Below are positions 1-8,687 of a stretch of 42,216 nucleotides of DNA, in pieces; position 1 is the stretch's first letter; each line of letters starts with the position of its first letter. The translations under genes were made by a program, and so were the position numbers. The stretch is from Candidatus Zipacnadia bacterium (GTDB taxonomy: Bacteria; Armatimonadota; Zipacnadia; Zipacnadales; Zipacnadaceae). The stretch is taken from positions 1-42,216 of the forward strand of contig JALGUR010000039.1 in assembly GCA_029820565.1 (NCBI GenBank), written 5' to 3'. The notes beneath the pieces were generated by a model. The model was not told the DNA's origin. It saw nothing but the letters and a program-made list of their open reading frames with translations, and did no database searches.

Positions 1-794
1 GCCAAACCCGGGAAGGTCATAAGATAAGGACAGGATCGCATAAACTGGCGGGCGCTATTAAGCATTGCGCCCCACTCGGGCGTGGGTGGCTGGGCCCCCA
101 ATCCCAGAAAACTGAGGGCGGCAGCGGCCAGAATAATATGGCCCATACCCAGGGTTGCCATAACTACCATCGGGGCCAGGCAGTGAGGCAATATATGCCG
201 CCACATAATGCGCAGCGGCCCGGCCCCCAAGGCCCGCGCTGCTTCCACAAACGTTTCCTCCTTAACTGAGAGCACCGCGCCCCGCATCAGCCGGGCGTAG
301 CCGGTCCAGTGTACCAGGGCCAAACCGAGCATCACATTCAGCAGACTTGGTCCCAGAATCCCCACAATTACCAAGGCAAAAATTATGCCCGGAAACGCCA
401 GCATAATGTCTACTGTTCTCATAATTACCTCATCCACCAATCCGCCGAAATAGCCTGCCACAAGCCCCAGCAGCAAGCCAATGGCAGCAGCAGCGGCCAC
501 AATTATGAAGGCAGTCAGCAGCGAAGTTCTGGCGCCATAAACTATGCGGCTGAGCACGCAGCGCCCCAGGTCGTCAGTGCCCAGCGGAAACTGGTGACAA
601 GGGCCAACCAGCCGCTGGCCTAAATCCTGTTGAATAGGATTATGGGGAGCCAACCAAGGCCCCATTACTGCCACGATTACCAAGCACGCAATTAGTACAA
701 CTCCCAGCATCCCCACTCGGTTGTGAGCCAGTCGGTGCAGCGCTTCGGCGAGAGGGTCAGTGCGGCGAATGATGGCTAATACTGCCTCATGCAC
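1..794 (-). CDS. Dpp/Nik-type ABC transporter permease (DppC-like), partial
   Basis: Inner-membrane permease of a peptide/nickel ABC importer, pairing with the DppB-like protein encoded upstream to form the channel. The reading frame has a GTG start that shares one base with the dppB-like stop (TAGTG), a sign of translational coupling. It runs about 264 codons to the window edge, and the family is usually 280-300 residues, so only a short 3' part is missing. Visible landmarks are a hydrophobic first helix, the conserved loop GTDDLGRCVLSRIVYGART, and the cytoplasmic EAA loop EAARALGAGPLRIMWRHILP that docks on the ATPase. A late LGLGAQPPTPEWGAML segment is typical of DppC/NikC. The ATPase genes should follow to the left. 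Substrate (peptide, nickel or other) cannot be told from the sequence. Confidence 0.93.
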   Translation of the reverse strand, partial: MHEAVLAIIRRTDPLAEALHRLAHNRVGMLGVVLIACLVIVAVMGPWLAPHNPIQQDLGQRLVGPCHQFPLGTDDLGRCVLSRIVYGARTSLLTAFIIVAAAAAIGLLLGLVAGYFGGLVDEVIMRTVDIMLAFPGIIFALVIVGILGPSLLNVMLGLALVHWTGYARLMRGAVLSVKEETFVEAARALGAGPLRIMWRHILPHCLAPMVVMATLGMGHIILAAAALSFLGLGAQPPTPEWGAMLNSARQFMRSCPYLMTFPGL

Positions 795-1738
795 TATGGC
801 CTACTCCTCTGGTATATTATTCGGGGATCAAGCCACGCGTAAGAAATGTCTACCAGCAGATTGATAACTGCAAGTAGCATAGCTGTAACCAGCACGCAAC
901 CTTGAATCATAGCGAAATCGCGGGTGAATATTGACTCAACCAGCAGCCGTCCCAGCCCGGGCCAGCCAAATATGCTCTCCACAATCACTGCCCCTTCCAG
1001 AAGGCGTCCGAACTGCAGACCGGCTATAGTAACCGGCGGAATCAGGGCATTTTTCAGAGCATGCTTGAATACAACGGCATATTCGCTGAGACCCTTGGCT
1101 CGGGCTGTCCTGATGTAGTCCTGCGCCAGGACTTCCACCAGGCTGGACCTCATAATCCTGGCCAGCAGCGCAGCCATACCTGTGCCCAGAGTTAAGGCCG
1201 GCAATATCAGATAGCGAATGTCGCCTTTCCCAAAAGACGGTAGCCAGCCCAGGGTCAGTGAAAAGAGCAAAATAAGCAGTAAGGCTAACCAGAAATTGGG
1301 CATCGCCACCCCTAAGATGGCGCTCAAGCGGCTGATGCTATCTATCGCCGTATCACGTTGTGTCGCCGAGATAATTCCCGCTGAAATGCCTATCAGAAGC
1401 GCGATGAGAATGCTGGCTGCGGCCAACTGGGCGGTAGCGGGTAGTCTATGTGATATTTCGGAGGTAACCGATTCGCCGGTGGTCAGCGATGTCCCCAAAT
1501 CTCCATGCACTACGTGGCCCAGCCATCGGACATAGCGCGCCGGCAGCGGAGCATCCAAGCCCTCGGTCTGGCGCACGCGCTCAATCTCCCTCGGGGTGAG
1601 TTGCTCGCCGTAGCGGGCAAAGGCAATCAATTCGGCAGTATCACCCGGCGCTAAGTCCATAACCGCGAAGGCCAGCAGCGTAGCGCCGATGACCACGACC
1701 AGCATTAGTGCAATTCGTCGGGCAAGGTAACTGAGCAT
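794..1738 (-). CDS. Dpp/Nik-type ABC transporter permease (DppB-like)
   Basis: First inner-membrane permease of the same importer, 314 residues, normal for DppB/NikB/GsiC. The N-terminal helix (LARRIALMLVVVIGATLLAF) is followed by the family loop with MDLAPGD. About six membrane segments can be read. The EAA loop near residues 205-225 (ARAKGLSEYAVVFKHALKNA) contacts the ATPase. The C-terminal WLDPRI is the usual DppB ending. It lies 165 bases downstream of the substrate-binding protein gene and overlaps the DppC-like gene by one base, so the three are one operon. The 165-base spacer holds two tandem copies of a dispersed repeat. Confidence 0.95.
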   Translation of the reverse strand: MLSYLARRIALMLVVVIGATLLAFAVMDLAPGDTAELIAFARYGEQLTPREIERVRQTEGLDAPLPARYVRWLGHVVHGDLGTSLTTGESVTSEISHRLPATAQLAAASILIALLIGISAGIISATQRDTAIDSISRLSAILGVAMPNFWLALLLILLFSLTLGWLPSFGKGDIRYLILPALTLGTGMAALLARIMRSSLVEVLAQDYIRTARAKGLSEYAVVFKHALKNALIPPVTIAGLQFGRLLEGAVIVESIFGWPGLGRLLVESIFTRDFAMIQGCVLVTAMLLAVINLLVDISYAWLDPRIIYQRSRP

Positions 1739-1777
1739 TGGAATTTACTGGGACTTAACCACCAAGTCGGGGCACCC

Positions 1778-1817
1778 TTCGGCAGGCTCAGGGCAGGCCT
1801 TTCGGCAGGCTCAGGGC
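1778..1817. repeat. two tandem copies of the TTCGGCAGGCTCAGGGC repeat
   Basis: The 17-mer TTCGGCAGGCTCAGGGC occurs at 1778-1794 and again at 1801-1817, a period of 23 bases, in the spacer between the substrate-binding protein and permease genes. A variant (GGTTCGACAGGCTCACC) overlaps the end of the Memo gene at 36766-36782. The core is a dispersed intergenic repeat. No mobility gene accompanies it. Confidence 0.75.
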
Positions 1818-1857
1818 CGGGCGGATGTCCCTCGATTTAACGGCAGACACCGGCTTG

Positions 1858-1880
1858 CGGGCCGGGTTCACTGCGTTCAA
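1858..1880 (-). repeat. 23-base dispersed repeat, copy 1
   Basis: The reverse complement of this segment is identical over 23 bases to 16136-16158 (core GAACGCAGTGAACCCGG). Both copies lie in intergenic spacers next to other repeat modules, 14 kb apart and in opposite orientation. Confidence 0.8.
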
Positions 1881-1903
1881 CCGACCCCTCCTACGACACA
1901 CGT

Positions 1904-3484
1904 TTAGGGCGCGGGCTTGATGTAAACGCCGTGCAGATTTAGCCACGGCGGTTCGGCGGATAACTCATAGCCGCCTACCCTGGCAGTGGTGGCGACGATC
2001 TTCTCCTGATGAACCAAGTAGAACGCCGGCAGTAAGTCAACCGTCATCTGCTGGAGGTGATGGTACAGGTCGCACTGCTGCTGCGCATCGACCGTTGCGT
2101 CGGCGTGGTCTATCAGTCTGTCAAGTTCGGCATTCTTTATATGCGAATAAGGATTTTGCGAGTGGTGGATGAAGAAATGCCGCGGATAGCTGCCCCACAC
2201 GTAGTGGCCCGTCCGCAGCAGCATATCAAAGTTGCCTTCTCTTTCCGCATTCAGGAAGGCTCCGCCCTCTAACAATTGGATCATGACCTGGATGCCTACC
2301 TGCCGCAGTTGTTCCTGGATGGCTTCGGCCAGGGATATGAAACGACCCCCGGCTCCGACATTGGGATTGGTAGTTACCAGCAGGGTAGCAGTCAGCGGCT
2401 CGCCATCTCTCTCGTTCAGGCCGTCACCATTGGCATCTGTCCAGCCAGCCTCGGCGAGCAGCGCTTTGGCCTTATCTATGTCGTGAGCGGGTAGATTCAA
2501 GTTAGGATTTGCATAAAGCATAATAGGAGAATAGGGCCGTCCGTACGCTGGTTTCCCGATGTCTTCCAACACCGTCGCCACTAACTCTTCAGTGTCAATG
2601 GCATGCGCCACGGCTTGACGCACATACAGATCAGAAAAGGGTGGTCGCTCGCAGTTGAACTGAATAAAGTCGGTAAAAGTTGACATTCCCCGATGGACGC
2701 TGATATCGGGGTGCTCTTCCAGCCGAGCGACTTCGGGCCCGGGCACCTTCACTATCATATCTACGTCTCCGGCCTCCAAGGCTATCACCCGAGCCGTGGC
2801 ATCAGGAATAATCTTAAAGGTTACTCTGCTGAGTTGAGGCCGCGGACCCCAATAATGATTATTTCGCACCAGCACCACCTGTTGGTCACTATCCTGAGTG
2901 TGAAATCGGAACGGCCCGGTTCCAATGGGTCTGATAAACTTACCTTGCCCCTCTATGCAACTTGGCGACATTATGGGCCAGCCGATGTGAGTGAGGTAAT
3001 ACGGGAGGGCCATAGGGCGCGAGAGGATAAACCGCACGGTGTATTCATCTACCGTTTCCACCCGCTCCGCGGCCTGCAAAATCGTCCGAATCGCATAAGA
3101 GGTAGGACTATACGAGAAAGCCACCGCCTGGGCGTTAAAGAGGGTGCCGTCGTGAAACCGAACATTCTTCCTCAAGTGAAATGTCCAAGTTTGTCCCTCG
3201 TCTGCGGATTCCCAACTGGTTGCCAGGCGGGGCTTGATTTTCAGGTCAGGAGTGAGCCTCACCAGCGTCTCATAGACTTGCGACCATACGAACCGGGCAT
3301 CGCCATCGGGAAATCTGTCCAAATACCAGTTATCAACATCAGTGCTGATGCCTACACTCAATTCCTGGGCCACTGGCTGCCGTGGCGGCGACTGTTTGCC
3401 GCACCCGAATATGGTAATTCCTGTCGCCAGGATGATCGCCGCGGTGACCACCCACCTAAACCGTTTGTCGCACTTGCCGCACAT
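1904..3484 (-). CDS. ABC transporter substrate-binding lipoprotein, family 5 (SBP_bac_5)
   Basis: Extracytoplasmic solute-binding protein that delivers the ligand to the DppB/DppC-like channel. It has 526 residues, the normal size for DppA/OppA-type proteins. The N-terminus has basic residues, a hydrophobic stretch and a lipobox ending IFGC, so the mature protein should be anchored at Cys28. The family signature appears as VYETLVRLTPDLKIKPRLAT followed by SWESADEGQTWTFHLRKNV. The ATG is the only sensible start: the next candidate (GTG at the VVT segment) would remove the basic n-region. No Shine-Dalgarno site precedes it, and a predicted promoter ends almost at the ATG, so the message may be leaderless. 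Substrate not determinable. Confidence 0.94.
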   Translation of the reverse strand: MCGKCDKRFRWVVTAAIILATGITIFGCGKQSPPRQPVAQELSVGISTDVDNWYLDRFPDGDARFVWSQVYETLVRLTPDLKIKPRLATSWESADEGQTWTFHLRKNVRFHDGTLFNAQAVAFSYSPTSYAIRTILQAAERVETVDEYTVRFILSRPMALPYYLTHIGWPIMSPSCIEGQGKFIRPIGTGPFRFHTQDSDQQVVLVRNNHYWGPRPQLSRVTFKIIPDATARVIALEAGDVDMIVKVPGPEVARLEEHPDISVHRGMSTFTDFIQFNCERPPFSDLYVRQAVAHAIDTEELVATVLEDIGKPAYGRPYSPIMLYANPNLNLPAHDIDKAKALLAEAGWTDANGDGLNERDGEPLTATLLVTTNPNVGAGGRFISLAEAIQEQLRQVGIQVMIQLLEGGAFLNAEREGNFDMLLRTGHYVWGSYPRHFFIHHSQNPYSHIKNAELDRLIDHADATVDAQQQCDLYHHLQQMTVDLLPAFYLVHQEKIVATTARVGGYELSAEPPWLNLHGVYIKPAP

Positions 3485-3866
3485 AGTGTTACTATTCTAC
3501 AATATGTGTTACACAATTGCAAGAGAGGTAGTCGGGAAGGATTTGATGAGTTGGACAGAGAAGAGTATAATGAAACAATGTAACCCGTGGGCGCTCAGCG
3601 TCAATCTCGGAAGAATTCGCCGAGGAAGGTATTATGTAACGAATCGAGAACCAATATCTAATCAGTTAGCACAACAAAGGTATTGCCGACCGCGCCGAGT
3701 AAGTCAACTGTAAATAACCGGACAGTCGCACACATAGAAGTAGGTGAAGTTACTTAGCTATAGTCCAAACTTATTTTCCATCACCGGCTAATTGTCGAGT
3801 CGCTTTGATTGAGGTGGGCTGGCAGGGATAGAGGCCAATTGAGCACTTACTCAAGGAGTGAGTAAG
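3485..3866. other. intergenic region between divergent genes
   Basis: This 382-base spacer separates the ABC importer operon (minus) from the radical SAM gene (plus). It holds the predicted importer promoter at its left end and the AAGGAG ribosome site of the radical SAM gene at its right end. No convincing small gene, RNA or repeat was seen. The open frames that cross it are antisense shadows of the substrate-binding protein gene. Confidence 0.6.
3494..3522 (-). promoter_or_regulatory. predicted sigma-70 promoter of the ABC importer operon
   Basis: On the minus strand a -35 box TTGCAA (3522-3517), a 17-base spacer and a -10 box TAGAAT (3499-3494) give expected initiation near 3487, three bases before the ATG of the substrate-binding protein gene. 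The spacer contains TGTGTAACACA, a near-perfect dyad that could be an operator. The boxes are seen; the function is inferred. Confidence 0.5.
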
Positions 3867-5291
3867 ATGATGGCACTTAAGGATCGATTTGTCAATACTG
3901 TCCTGAATCTGGCGGAAGATGAAGAGCGGTTGATTTCTGGCCTGCGCAATATAGCCCGAGTGGGCAAGTTGATTGCCCCGCCGGGTGCGCATCGTAGACA
4001 GTTAAGCAAACTGCAATGGGCCCTTGATCATGACCATTCGTCCATTGAGTTAATCAGGAGAATCGTCAGAGATACCAACCGCAATTTCCTCAAAGGATTT
4101 GTCACCCTGTTTTTGGGACACACGTGGCGAGGCTACCGCCAAAGGAAGCGCTTTGAGCGAGAACATAGCCTGTGGCCCCCTTCGTTCGTAGTAATTTCCC
4201 CCCTGGCAGCTTGTAATCTTCACTGCATCGGCTGCTACGCCGGCGCCTACGGCCATACCGAGCCGAATCTTTCTTACCAGGATATGGTGAAGATAATTGA
4301 GGAGGTGCGCGGCTGGGGTACACGGTTCATCACCATCACGGGCGGCGAACCTACTATGTATTGGAACCATATCAAAGGCGAGGAGCGGGGTATCAAGGAC
4401 CTTTTGCAGGAATACCAGGATATGGTCTTCCTGATGTACACCAACGGCACTCTGATTGATGAGGACATGGCGGCAGATATGGAGCAGTTAGGCAATATTA
4501 CACCGGCGATTAGTGTAGAAGGATTCAGAGAAGAAACTGACGCTCGCCGCGGTGATGGTGTCTATAACCAAGTAATGGACGCCATGGATTTGCTACGCCA
4601 ACACAAAGTATTCTTCGGCGCTTCGGTAACTTATACCACTCAAAATGTAGACGTAGTGGCTTCGGATGAATTTGTGGAGATGTTAATGGATAAAGGCTGC
4701 TTTTATGCCTGGTACTTTATGTATGTGCCCGTAGGCCGTAGCCCTGATTTCTCGCTGATGGTCTCGCCCCAGCAAAGAGAGATAGTAGCGCACAAAACCT
4801 GGGAATGGCTCAACACCCGTCCCATTTTTATTGCTGATTTCTGGAACTCAGGCCCGCTTGTGCAAGGATGTATCGCAGCGGGGCGGCCTAACGGCTATAT
4901 GCACATAAATCACCAGGGAGATATATGTCCCTGCGTGTTTATACTGTATTCGGCGCATAATATTCACGATAGTGACTCGGATACTCCACTGCTGGATGCC
5001 ATAAAGAGCGATTTCTTCGAGATAATAAGAAAAGGCCAGCAGGAGAAGGAAAACAATCCCCTGGCTCCTTGCCAGATTGTTGACCACCCTGAAGTATTGA
5101 AAGGGGCAGTAGAAACTACTGATGCCTCTTCTACGCAGGAGGGGCAAACTGTATTGACAGAGCTGCACCCCAGAGTGCGGCAACGGGCCAAGGAATGGAG
5201 CGAAATTGCCGATCGGTTATGGACGCAAAGCGGCGTTTACAAGGGACTAGCGGAAGAATACTCTGATGGACAGTGGCTTGCGCCGGGTTAA
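3867..5291 (+). CDS. radical SAM enzyme with SPASM-like C-terminal cysteines
   Basis: S-adenosylmethionine radical enzyme of unknown substrate, 474 residues. A helical N-terminal part of about 100 residues precedes the radical SAM core. The CxxxCxxC motif is CNLHCIGC (Cys116, 120, 123), followed by the SAM-binding GGE motif in ITGGEPTMYW. The C-terminal part has GCIAAGRPNGYMHIN, then GDICPC and a later APC, which look like ligands of an auxiliary iron-sulfur cluster. The open frame extends to a GTG at 3858, but that codon overlaps the AAGGAG site (3853-3858). ATG 3867 sits eight bases after the site and is the better start. It is the first plus-strand gene of a group with a second radical SAM enzyme and two glycosyltransferases. 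Function not recognised. Confidence 0.88.
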   Translation: MMALKDRFVNTVLNLAEDEERLISGLRNIARVGKLIAPPGAHRRQLSKLQWALDHDHSSIELIRRIVRDTNRNFLKGFVTLFLGHTWRGYRQRKRFEREHSLWPPSFVVISPLAACNLHCIGCYAGAYGHTEPNLSYQDMVKIIEEVRGWGTRFITITGGEPTMYWNHIKGEERGIKDLLQEYQDMVFLMYTNGTLIDEDMAADMEQLGNITPAISVEGFREETDARRGDGVYNQVMDAMDLLRQHKVFFGASVTYTTQNVDVVASDEFVEMLMDKGCFYAWYFMYVPVGRSPDFSLMVSPQQREIVAHKTWEWLNTRPIFIADFWNSGPLVQGCIAAGRPNGYMHINHQGDICPCVFILYSAHNIHDSDSDTPLLDAIKSDFFEIIRKGQQEKENNPLAPCQIVDHPEVLKGAVETTDASSTQEGQTVLTELHPRVRQRAKEWSEIADRLWTQSGVYKGLAEEYSDGQWLAPG

Positions 5292-5351
5292 TTCGTTGTC
5301 AACTACCTTAACGCCGGGCAGAGGTTCGCCCGGGCAGCAATATTGTCGTGT

Positions 5352-5409
5352 AGGCGAGGTTCTCTAACCTTGCCTCGACCGCCAAACCGCACAGGTTAAG
5401 AACCTGTGC
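5352..5409. repeat. pair of AGGTT/AACCT palindromic repeat hairpins
   Basis: Two adjacent inverted repeats. The first, 5352-5375, has arms AGGCGAGGTT and AACCTTGCCT with a CTCT loop and one mismatch. The second, 5389-5409, has perfect nine-base arms GCACAGGTT and AACCTGTGC with an AAG loop. The same core is at 33100-33120. They lie between the two radical SAM genes and lack a T-run, so they look like a dispersed repeat family rather than terminators. Confidence 0.75.
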
Positions 5410-5448
5410 CATGTGACCTGCCATATTGTGAGGAAAGAAGAATCCTTT

Positions 5449-6753
5449 ATGGACATCTACTTAGTGGCCCCGGATACTCTTAGAACCTATGGGGAGCCGG
5501 CGCACCAGCCTAAGAAAGGTCTGTTTCCCCCCTTAGCACTGATGACAGTGGCGGCGCTTACCCCGCCCCAGATAGGTGTTACTATTACCGATGAAGCACT
5601 CGAGCCGGTAGACTTCGACCGCGACACAGACTTGGTGGGCTTGACCGCTATGACTTCGGCGGCGCCCCGCGCTTATCAGATTGCCGACCGCTTCCGCCAA
5701 CGAGGAATTGCGGTGGTGATGGGCGGGATGCACGCCTCGGCCCTGCCCGAAGAAGCCCTCCAACACGTTGATGCAGTCGTAATTGGTGAGGCTGAAGGCC
5801 TGTGGCCCCGGTTACTGGAAGACTTTGAAGCCGGTAACTTGCAGAAGATATATCGCCACGAGCAGTTTCCCAGTTTGGCGGGCTTGCCGGTGCCGCGGCG
5901 GGACTTGCTGGATTTGAGCCGGTATTGGGGCCCTGATACTCTCCAGGCTACCCGTGGTTGTCCCTACGATTGCTCCTTTTGTACCGTTTCTACTTTCTTT
6001 GGCCGAACTTACCGGACCCGGCCAATAGACGAGGTCGTGGCAGAAATCGAGCAGTTAAAGGGCAAGCCGCTTATCTTTGTGGATGATAATATAATGGGGA
6101 AGCCCTCTTACGCTGAGAAATTATTTGAACGCCTTAAAGACCTCAAAAAAGGCTTCTTCGCCCAAGCCTCTACTACTATGCTCAAGACACCTCGGTTGAT
6201 TGCTAATGCAGCGGCGGCCGGCTGTGAAGCCCTTTTTGTGGGCTTGGAGACGCTTTGCCCCCAGAATCTGGCTGACATTGGCAAGAGCATTAACGTGGTA
6301 GAAAAGTACCGCGAACTAATCAATAGGTTGCACGGCAACGGTATTGCCATTGTCGGTGCTTTTATGTTCGGCCTGGATCATGATGACGAGGACGTTTTCG
6401 AGCGAACCGCTGAATTTGCTGAAGAGACCCAGATTGATGTGCCCCAGTTCACGATACTTACTCCACTGCCCGGTACCCGCTTCTACGCTCAGATGGAACG
6501 TGAAGGGCGGATAATAGAACGGGATTGGACCAAGTACAATGGCAACCACGTCTGCTTTCGTCCGCGTCAGTTGAGTATCGAGAAATTGGAGGGCGGCCTG
6601 GAGTGGATTTATGAGCATTGCTATTCGTGGCGGGGAATTATCAAGCGCACTGCCCGGCGTTTCAAGCCGCTGGTCTGGACTGTCAACCAAATATACCACA
6701 GGCGTGTACGCGGGTGGCTGGCACGCCAGACAAGCATTGCCACCTCCCAATGA
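5449..6753 (+). CDS. B12-binding-domain radical SAM protein (BchE/Elp3-like architecture)
   Basis: Cobalamin-type radical SAM enzyme of 434 residues. Residues 1-130 form a B12-binding-like Rossmann domain (GLTAMTSAAPRAYQIADRF, then GGMHASALPEEAL). No DxHxxG cobalamin-ligand motif is present, as in many members. The radical SAM core starts at RGCPYDCSFC (Cys171, 175, 178), with FVDDNI and the C-terminal LTPLPGTRFYAQM typical of the class. Such enzymes often methylate or rearrange lipids, pigments or antibiotics; the substrate here is unknown. In-frame GTG codons exist upstream at 5413 and 5428, but ATG 5449 begins exactly at the domain start and follows the AGGAAAG purine tract. It is followed by a 230-base gap before the GT-C gene. 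Confidence 0.9.
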   Translation: MDIYLVAPDTLRTYGEPAHQPKKGLFPPLALMTVAALTPPQIGVTITDEALEPVDFDRDTDLVGLTAMTSAAPRAYQIADRFRQRGIAVVMGGMHASALPEEALQHVDAVVIGEAEGLWPRLLEDFEAGNLQKIYRHEQFPSLAGLPVPRRDLLDLSRYWGPDTLQATRGCPYDCSFCTVSTFFGRTYRTRPIDEVVAEIEQLKGKPLIFVDDNIMGKPSYAEKLFERLKDLKKGFFAQASTTMLKTPRLIANAAAAGCEALFVGLETLCPQNLADIGKSINVVEKYRELINRLHGNGIAIVGAFMFGLDHDDEDVFERTAEFAEETQIDVPQFTILTPLPGTRFYAQMEREGRIIERDWTKYNGNHVCFRPRQLSIEKLEGGLEWIYEHCYSWRGIIKRTARRFKPLVWTVNQIYHRRVRGWLARQTSIATSQ

Positions 6754-6983
6754 CCTCTGCCACCGTCGAGTTATCAGCAACCCAGAATTGCAGTACACCT
6801 CTCCCTACTGACCAATTGGTAGCATTACGTCCCCCTGCTGGTCCGACACTGAATAGGCCGCGGCATTGGTGGACTCTAACCCGTAAGTCTTGGCGCGTCT
6901 TCGGGCTTGTTGTGGCTTCGCCCAGAGTGTGCGATTGCAGTTATGGCTACAGTGTTCCCCCACAGATATTGGCTAAATAGATT

Positions 6984-8687
6984 ATGGCAACCACCGCGAG
7001 CAAAACTAGTGGGCACAGTCTAATAGTAAGATACTCCGTGCTCTGGGGTGGTATTGGGTTAGTAATCGTCTGTATCGTGTATGCCTGGTGTCTGACGGGG
7101 CGGTTCTTCAGCATAATGAATGACCCGTACATTGCTACGGCGGCTCAGGTGGCGCGGGGAGCCAGACTATACGCCGATACGGTGGCTGTTATCACCCCCT
7201 TGAGTATCCTCTATGTGGCATTACTGTTCAGAGTATTCGGTATCACTACAACGGTGTCGGAGTTGGGCAGTGGAGTCATAGGGAGTCTGGAAGGGCTATG
7301 GATCTTTGGCCTGGGGCGCAAGCTACGGCTTTCAACTTTGTGGTGCTTGGTTGCTGTCCTATTCAGTCTGGTGTGGGGTAACCGCCTGGGTGTGATAGGC
7401 CAAAGCGCGTCGCCCTATTTGTCCCTCGGAGCCTTCTTCGCCACCGGGGCTGTATTCTTTATGGTCAGTGAGAAGCGGCTGTACGGCACTGTACTGGCCG
7501 GGGTCTGCGCCGGCTTAGCCTTTTGGACTTATCAGCCCAGCGGCGTTCAGGTCCTCGGCACATTCTTAGTGTGGGCAATCCTCAAGGCCACTGGGGTAAT
7601 CCCAGGTACACGGCCAAAACGCACGCTGCTACCAGCGCTGCGGGAAACCGGCCTGTTTGTCACTGGCGTGGCGTTAGTTTCCTTGGGGGTAGGGCTGTGG
7701 GCTTATAGGCAGCACATCGGGGAGTTGATGCAATATTATACGCTGAAAGCCCCACAAGCCTCGGGCACCTCATATCTGTGGCAGTGGGAACTGCTGGCCC
7801 GACACCTCTACCCCACCTCATTATCTATGGCCGGCATTAAACAATTCTTAGGGCTAATCGAACCGCATCCGTTTGCGTTTGCCGCCTGGGTTGGCGTTAT
7901 GGTCAGTTGGCTAAGGACGCGCCCGCGATATTCATCAGAGACCTCATCAGTGGTAGGAGCCTTGGTAGTTTTTTCAGGCATGGGTTTCATAATGAGCCTC
8001 TGGCATCCGGTAACTTACCGAATCCTGGTGCACGTGATGCCTGCCCTCGGGCTTGTCGTCTGCTGGGGGATAAGTACGGCCACCGCGAGCCGACGCCGGC
8101 GAATCTCCCCGGCCTGGGCAGCGGCCATCTTGGCAGTTTTTCTGGTTTTCGGTATTGGCCGGACAGTTCACAATATCCTCTGGCGCGATCAAACCCATTG
8201 GCAGACCTCGCGCACCAGTATGTGGATGTTGTCGGAAGACAAAGTTTGGCTGGAGCGGACCATCGGGCGAATTCACAAGGATCAAGGACAGGGAGGCTCG
8301 TGCTTCATTCTGGGTAGAGGCGGGCTGCTACACATCCTCAGTGAGACGTGGCCGGCCGGGCGGCATTCCATTAGTACCGCCGTACTCTTAGGCCCCAATG
8401 AGTATCGCCAATGTTGGGAGGAAATCCGCCGGCAGCGGCCAAACTACATATATGGCTGGATGATCTCGCCTGACGATCTGCTTGGCAAGCCCTTTGCTAA
8501 AGTGCTATCATCTAATTTGAACATTCATTACGCGATGCAAACCACATTAAAGAGCCACGCGGGGACTTTCATCGTATGGAAAGCGAAACCTGACTTCACC
8601 GAGCGTCAAGAGCAGCAAGGCTCCTCGGAATCTGCGCGCTCTGGCGAGTCTCCTGAATTGTCAGGAGTAAGACAGAAAGACCAATGA
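6984..8687 (+). CDS. GT-C family membrane glycosyltransferase (PMT/ArnT-like)
   Basis: Polytopic membrane protein of 567 residues with about ten hydrophobic segments. The first extracytoplasmic loop reads MNDPYIATAAQVARGARLY followed by ADTVAVITPLSILY. This matches the PMT_2/GT39-type pattern of an acidic residue, a 'G..LY.D' segment and a proline that marks the catalytic loop. Enzymes of this fold transfer sugars from polyprenyl-phosphate donors on the outer face of the membrane. The C-terminal part, after about residue 430, is soluble. The stop overlaps the start of the next gene (ATGA), a DPM1-like GT2 that could make the lipid-linked donor. No clear Shine-Dalgarno site precedes the ATG. 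Acceptor and sugar unknown. Confidence 0.8.
   Translation: MATTASKTSGHSLIVRYSVLWGGIGLVIVCIVYAWCLTGRFFSIMNDPYIATAAQVARGARLYADTVAVITPLSILYVALLFRVFGITTTVSELGSGVIGSLEGLWIFGLGRKLRLSTLWCLVAVLFSLVWGNRLGVIGQSASPYLSLGAFFATGAVFFMVSEKRLYGTVLAGVCAGLAFWTYQPSGVQVLGTFLVWAILKATGVIPGTRPKRTLLPALRETGLFVTGVALVSLGVGLWAYRQHIGELMQYYTLKAPQASGTSYLWQWELLARHLYPTSLSMAGIKQFLGLIEPHPFAFAAWVGVMVSWLRTRPRYSSETSSVVGALVVFSGMGFIMSLWHPVTYRILVHVMPALGLVVCWGISTATASRRRRISPAWAAAILAVFLVFGIGRTVHNILWRDQTHWQTSRTSMWMLSEDKVWLERTIGRIHKDQGQGGSCFILGRGGLLHILSETWPAGRHSISTAVLLGPNEYRQCWEEIRRQRPNYIYGWMISPDDLLGKPFAKVLSSNLNIHYAMQTTLKSHAGTFIVWKAKPDFTERQEQQGSSESARSGESPELSGVRQKDQ

Noticed and set aside
309..623. 104-codon plus-strand open frame
   Set aside because: Antisense to the DppC-like permease, which has GTG start, membrane helices and EAA loop.
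2693..3583. 296-codon plus-strand open frame
   Set aside because: Fully antisense to the substrate-binding protein gene for most of its length; the opposite strand has clear family motifs and a lipobox, this frame has none.
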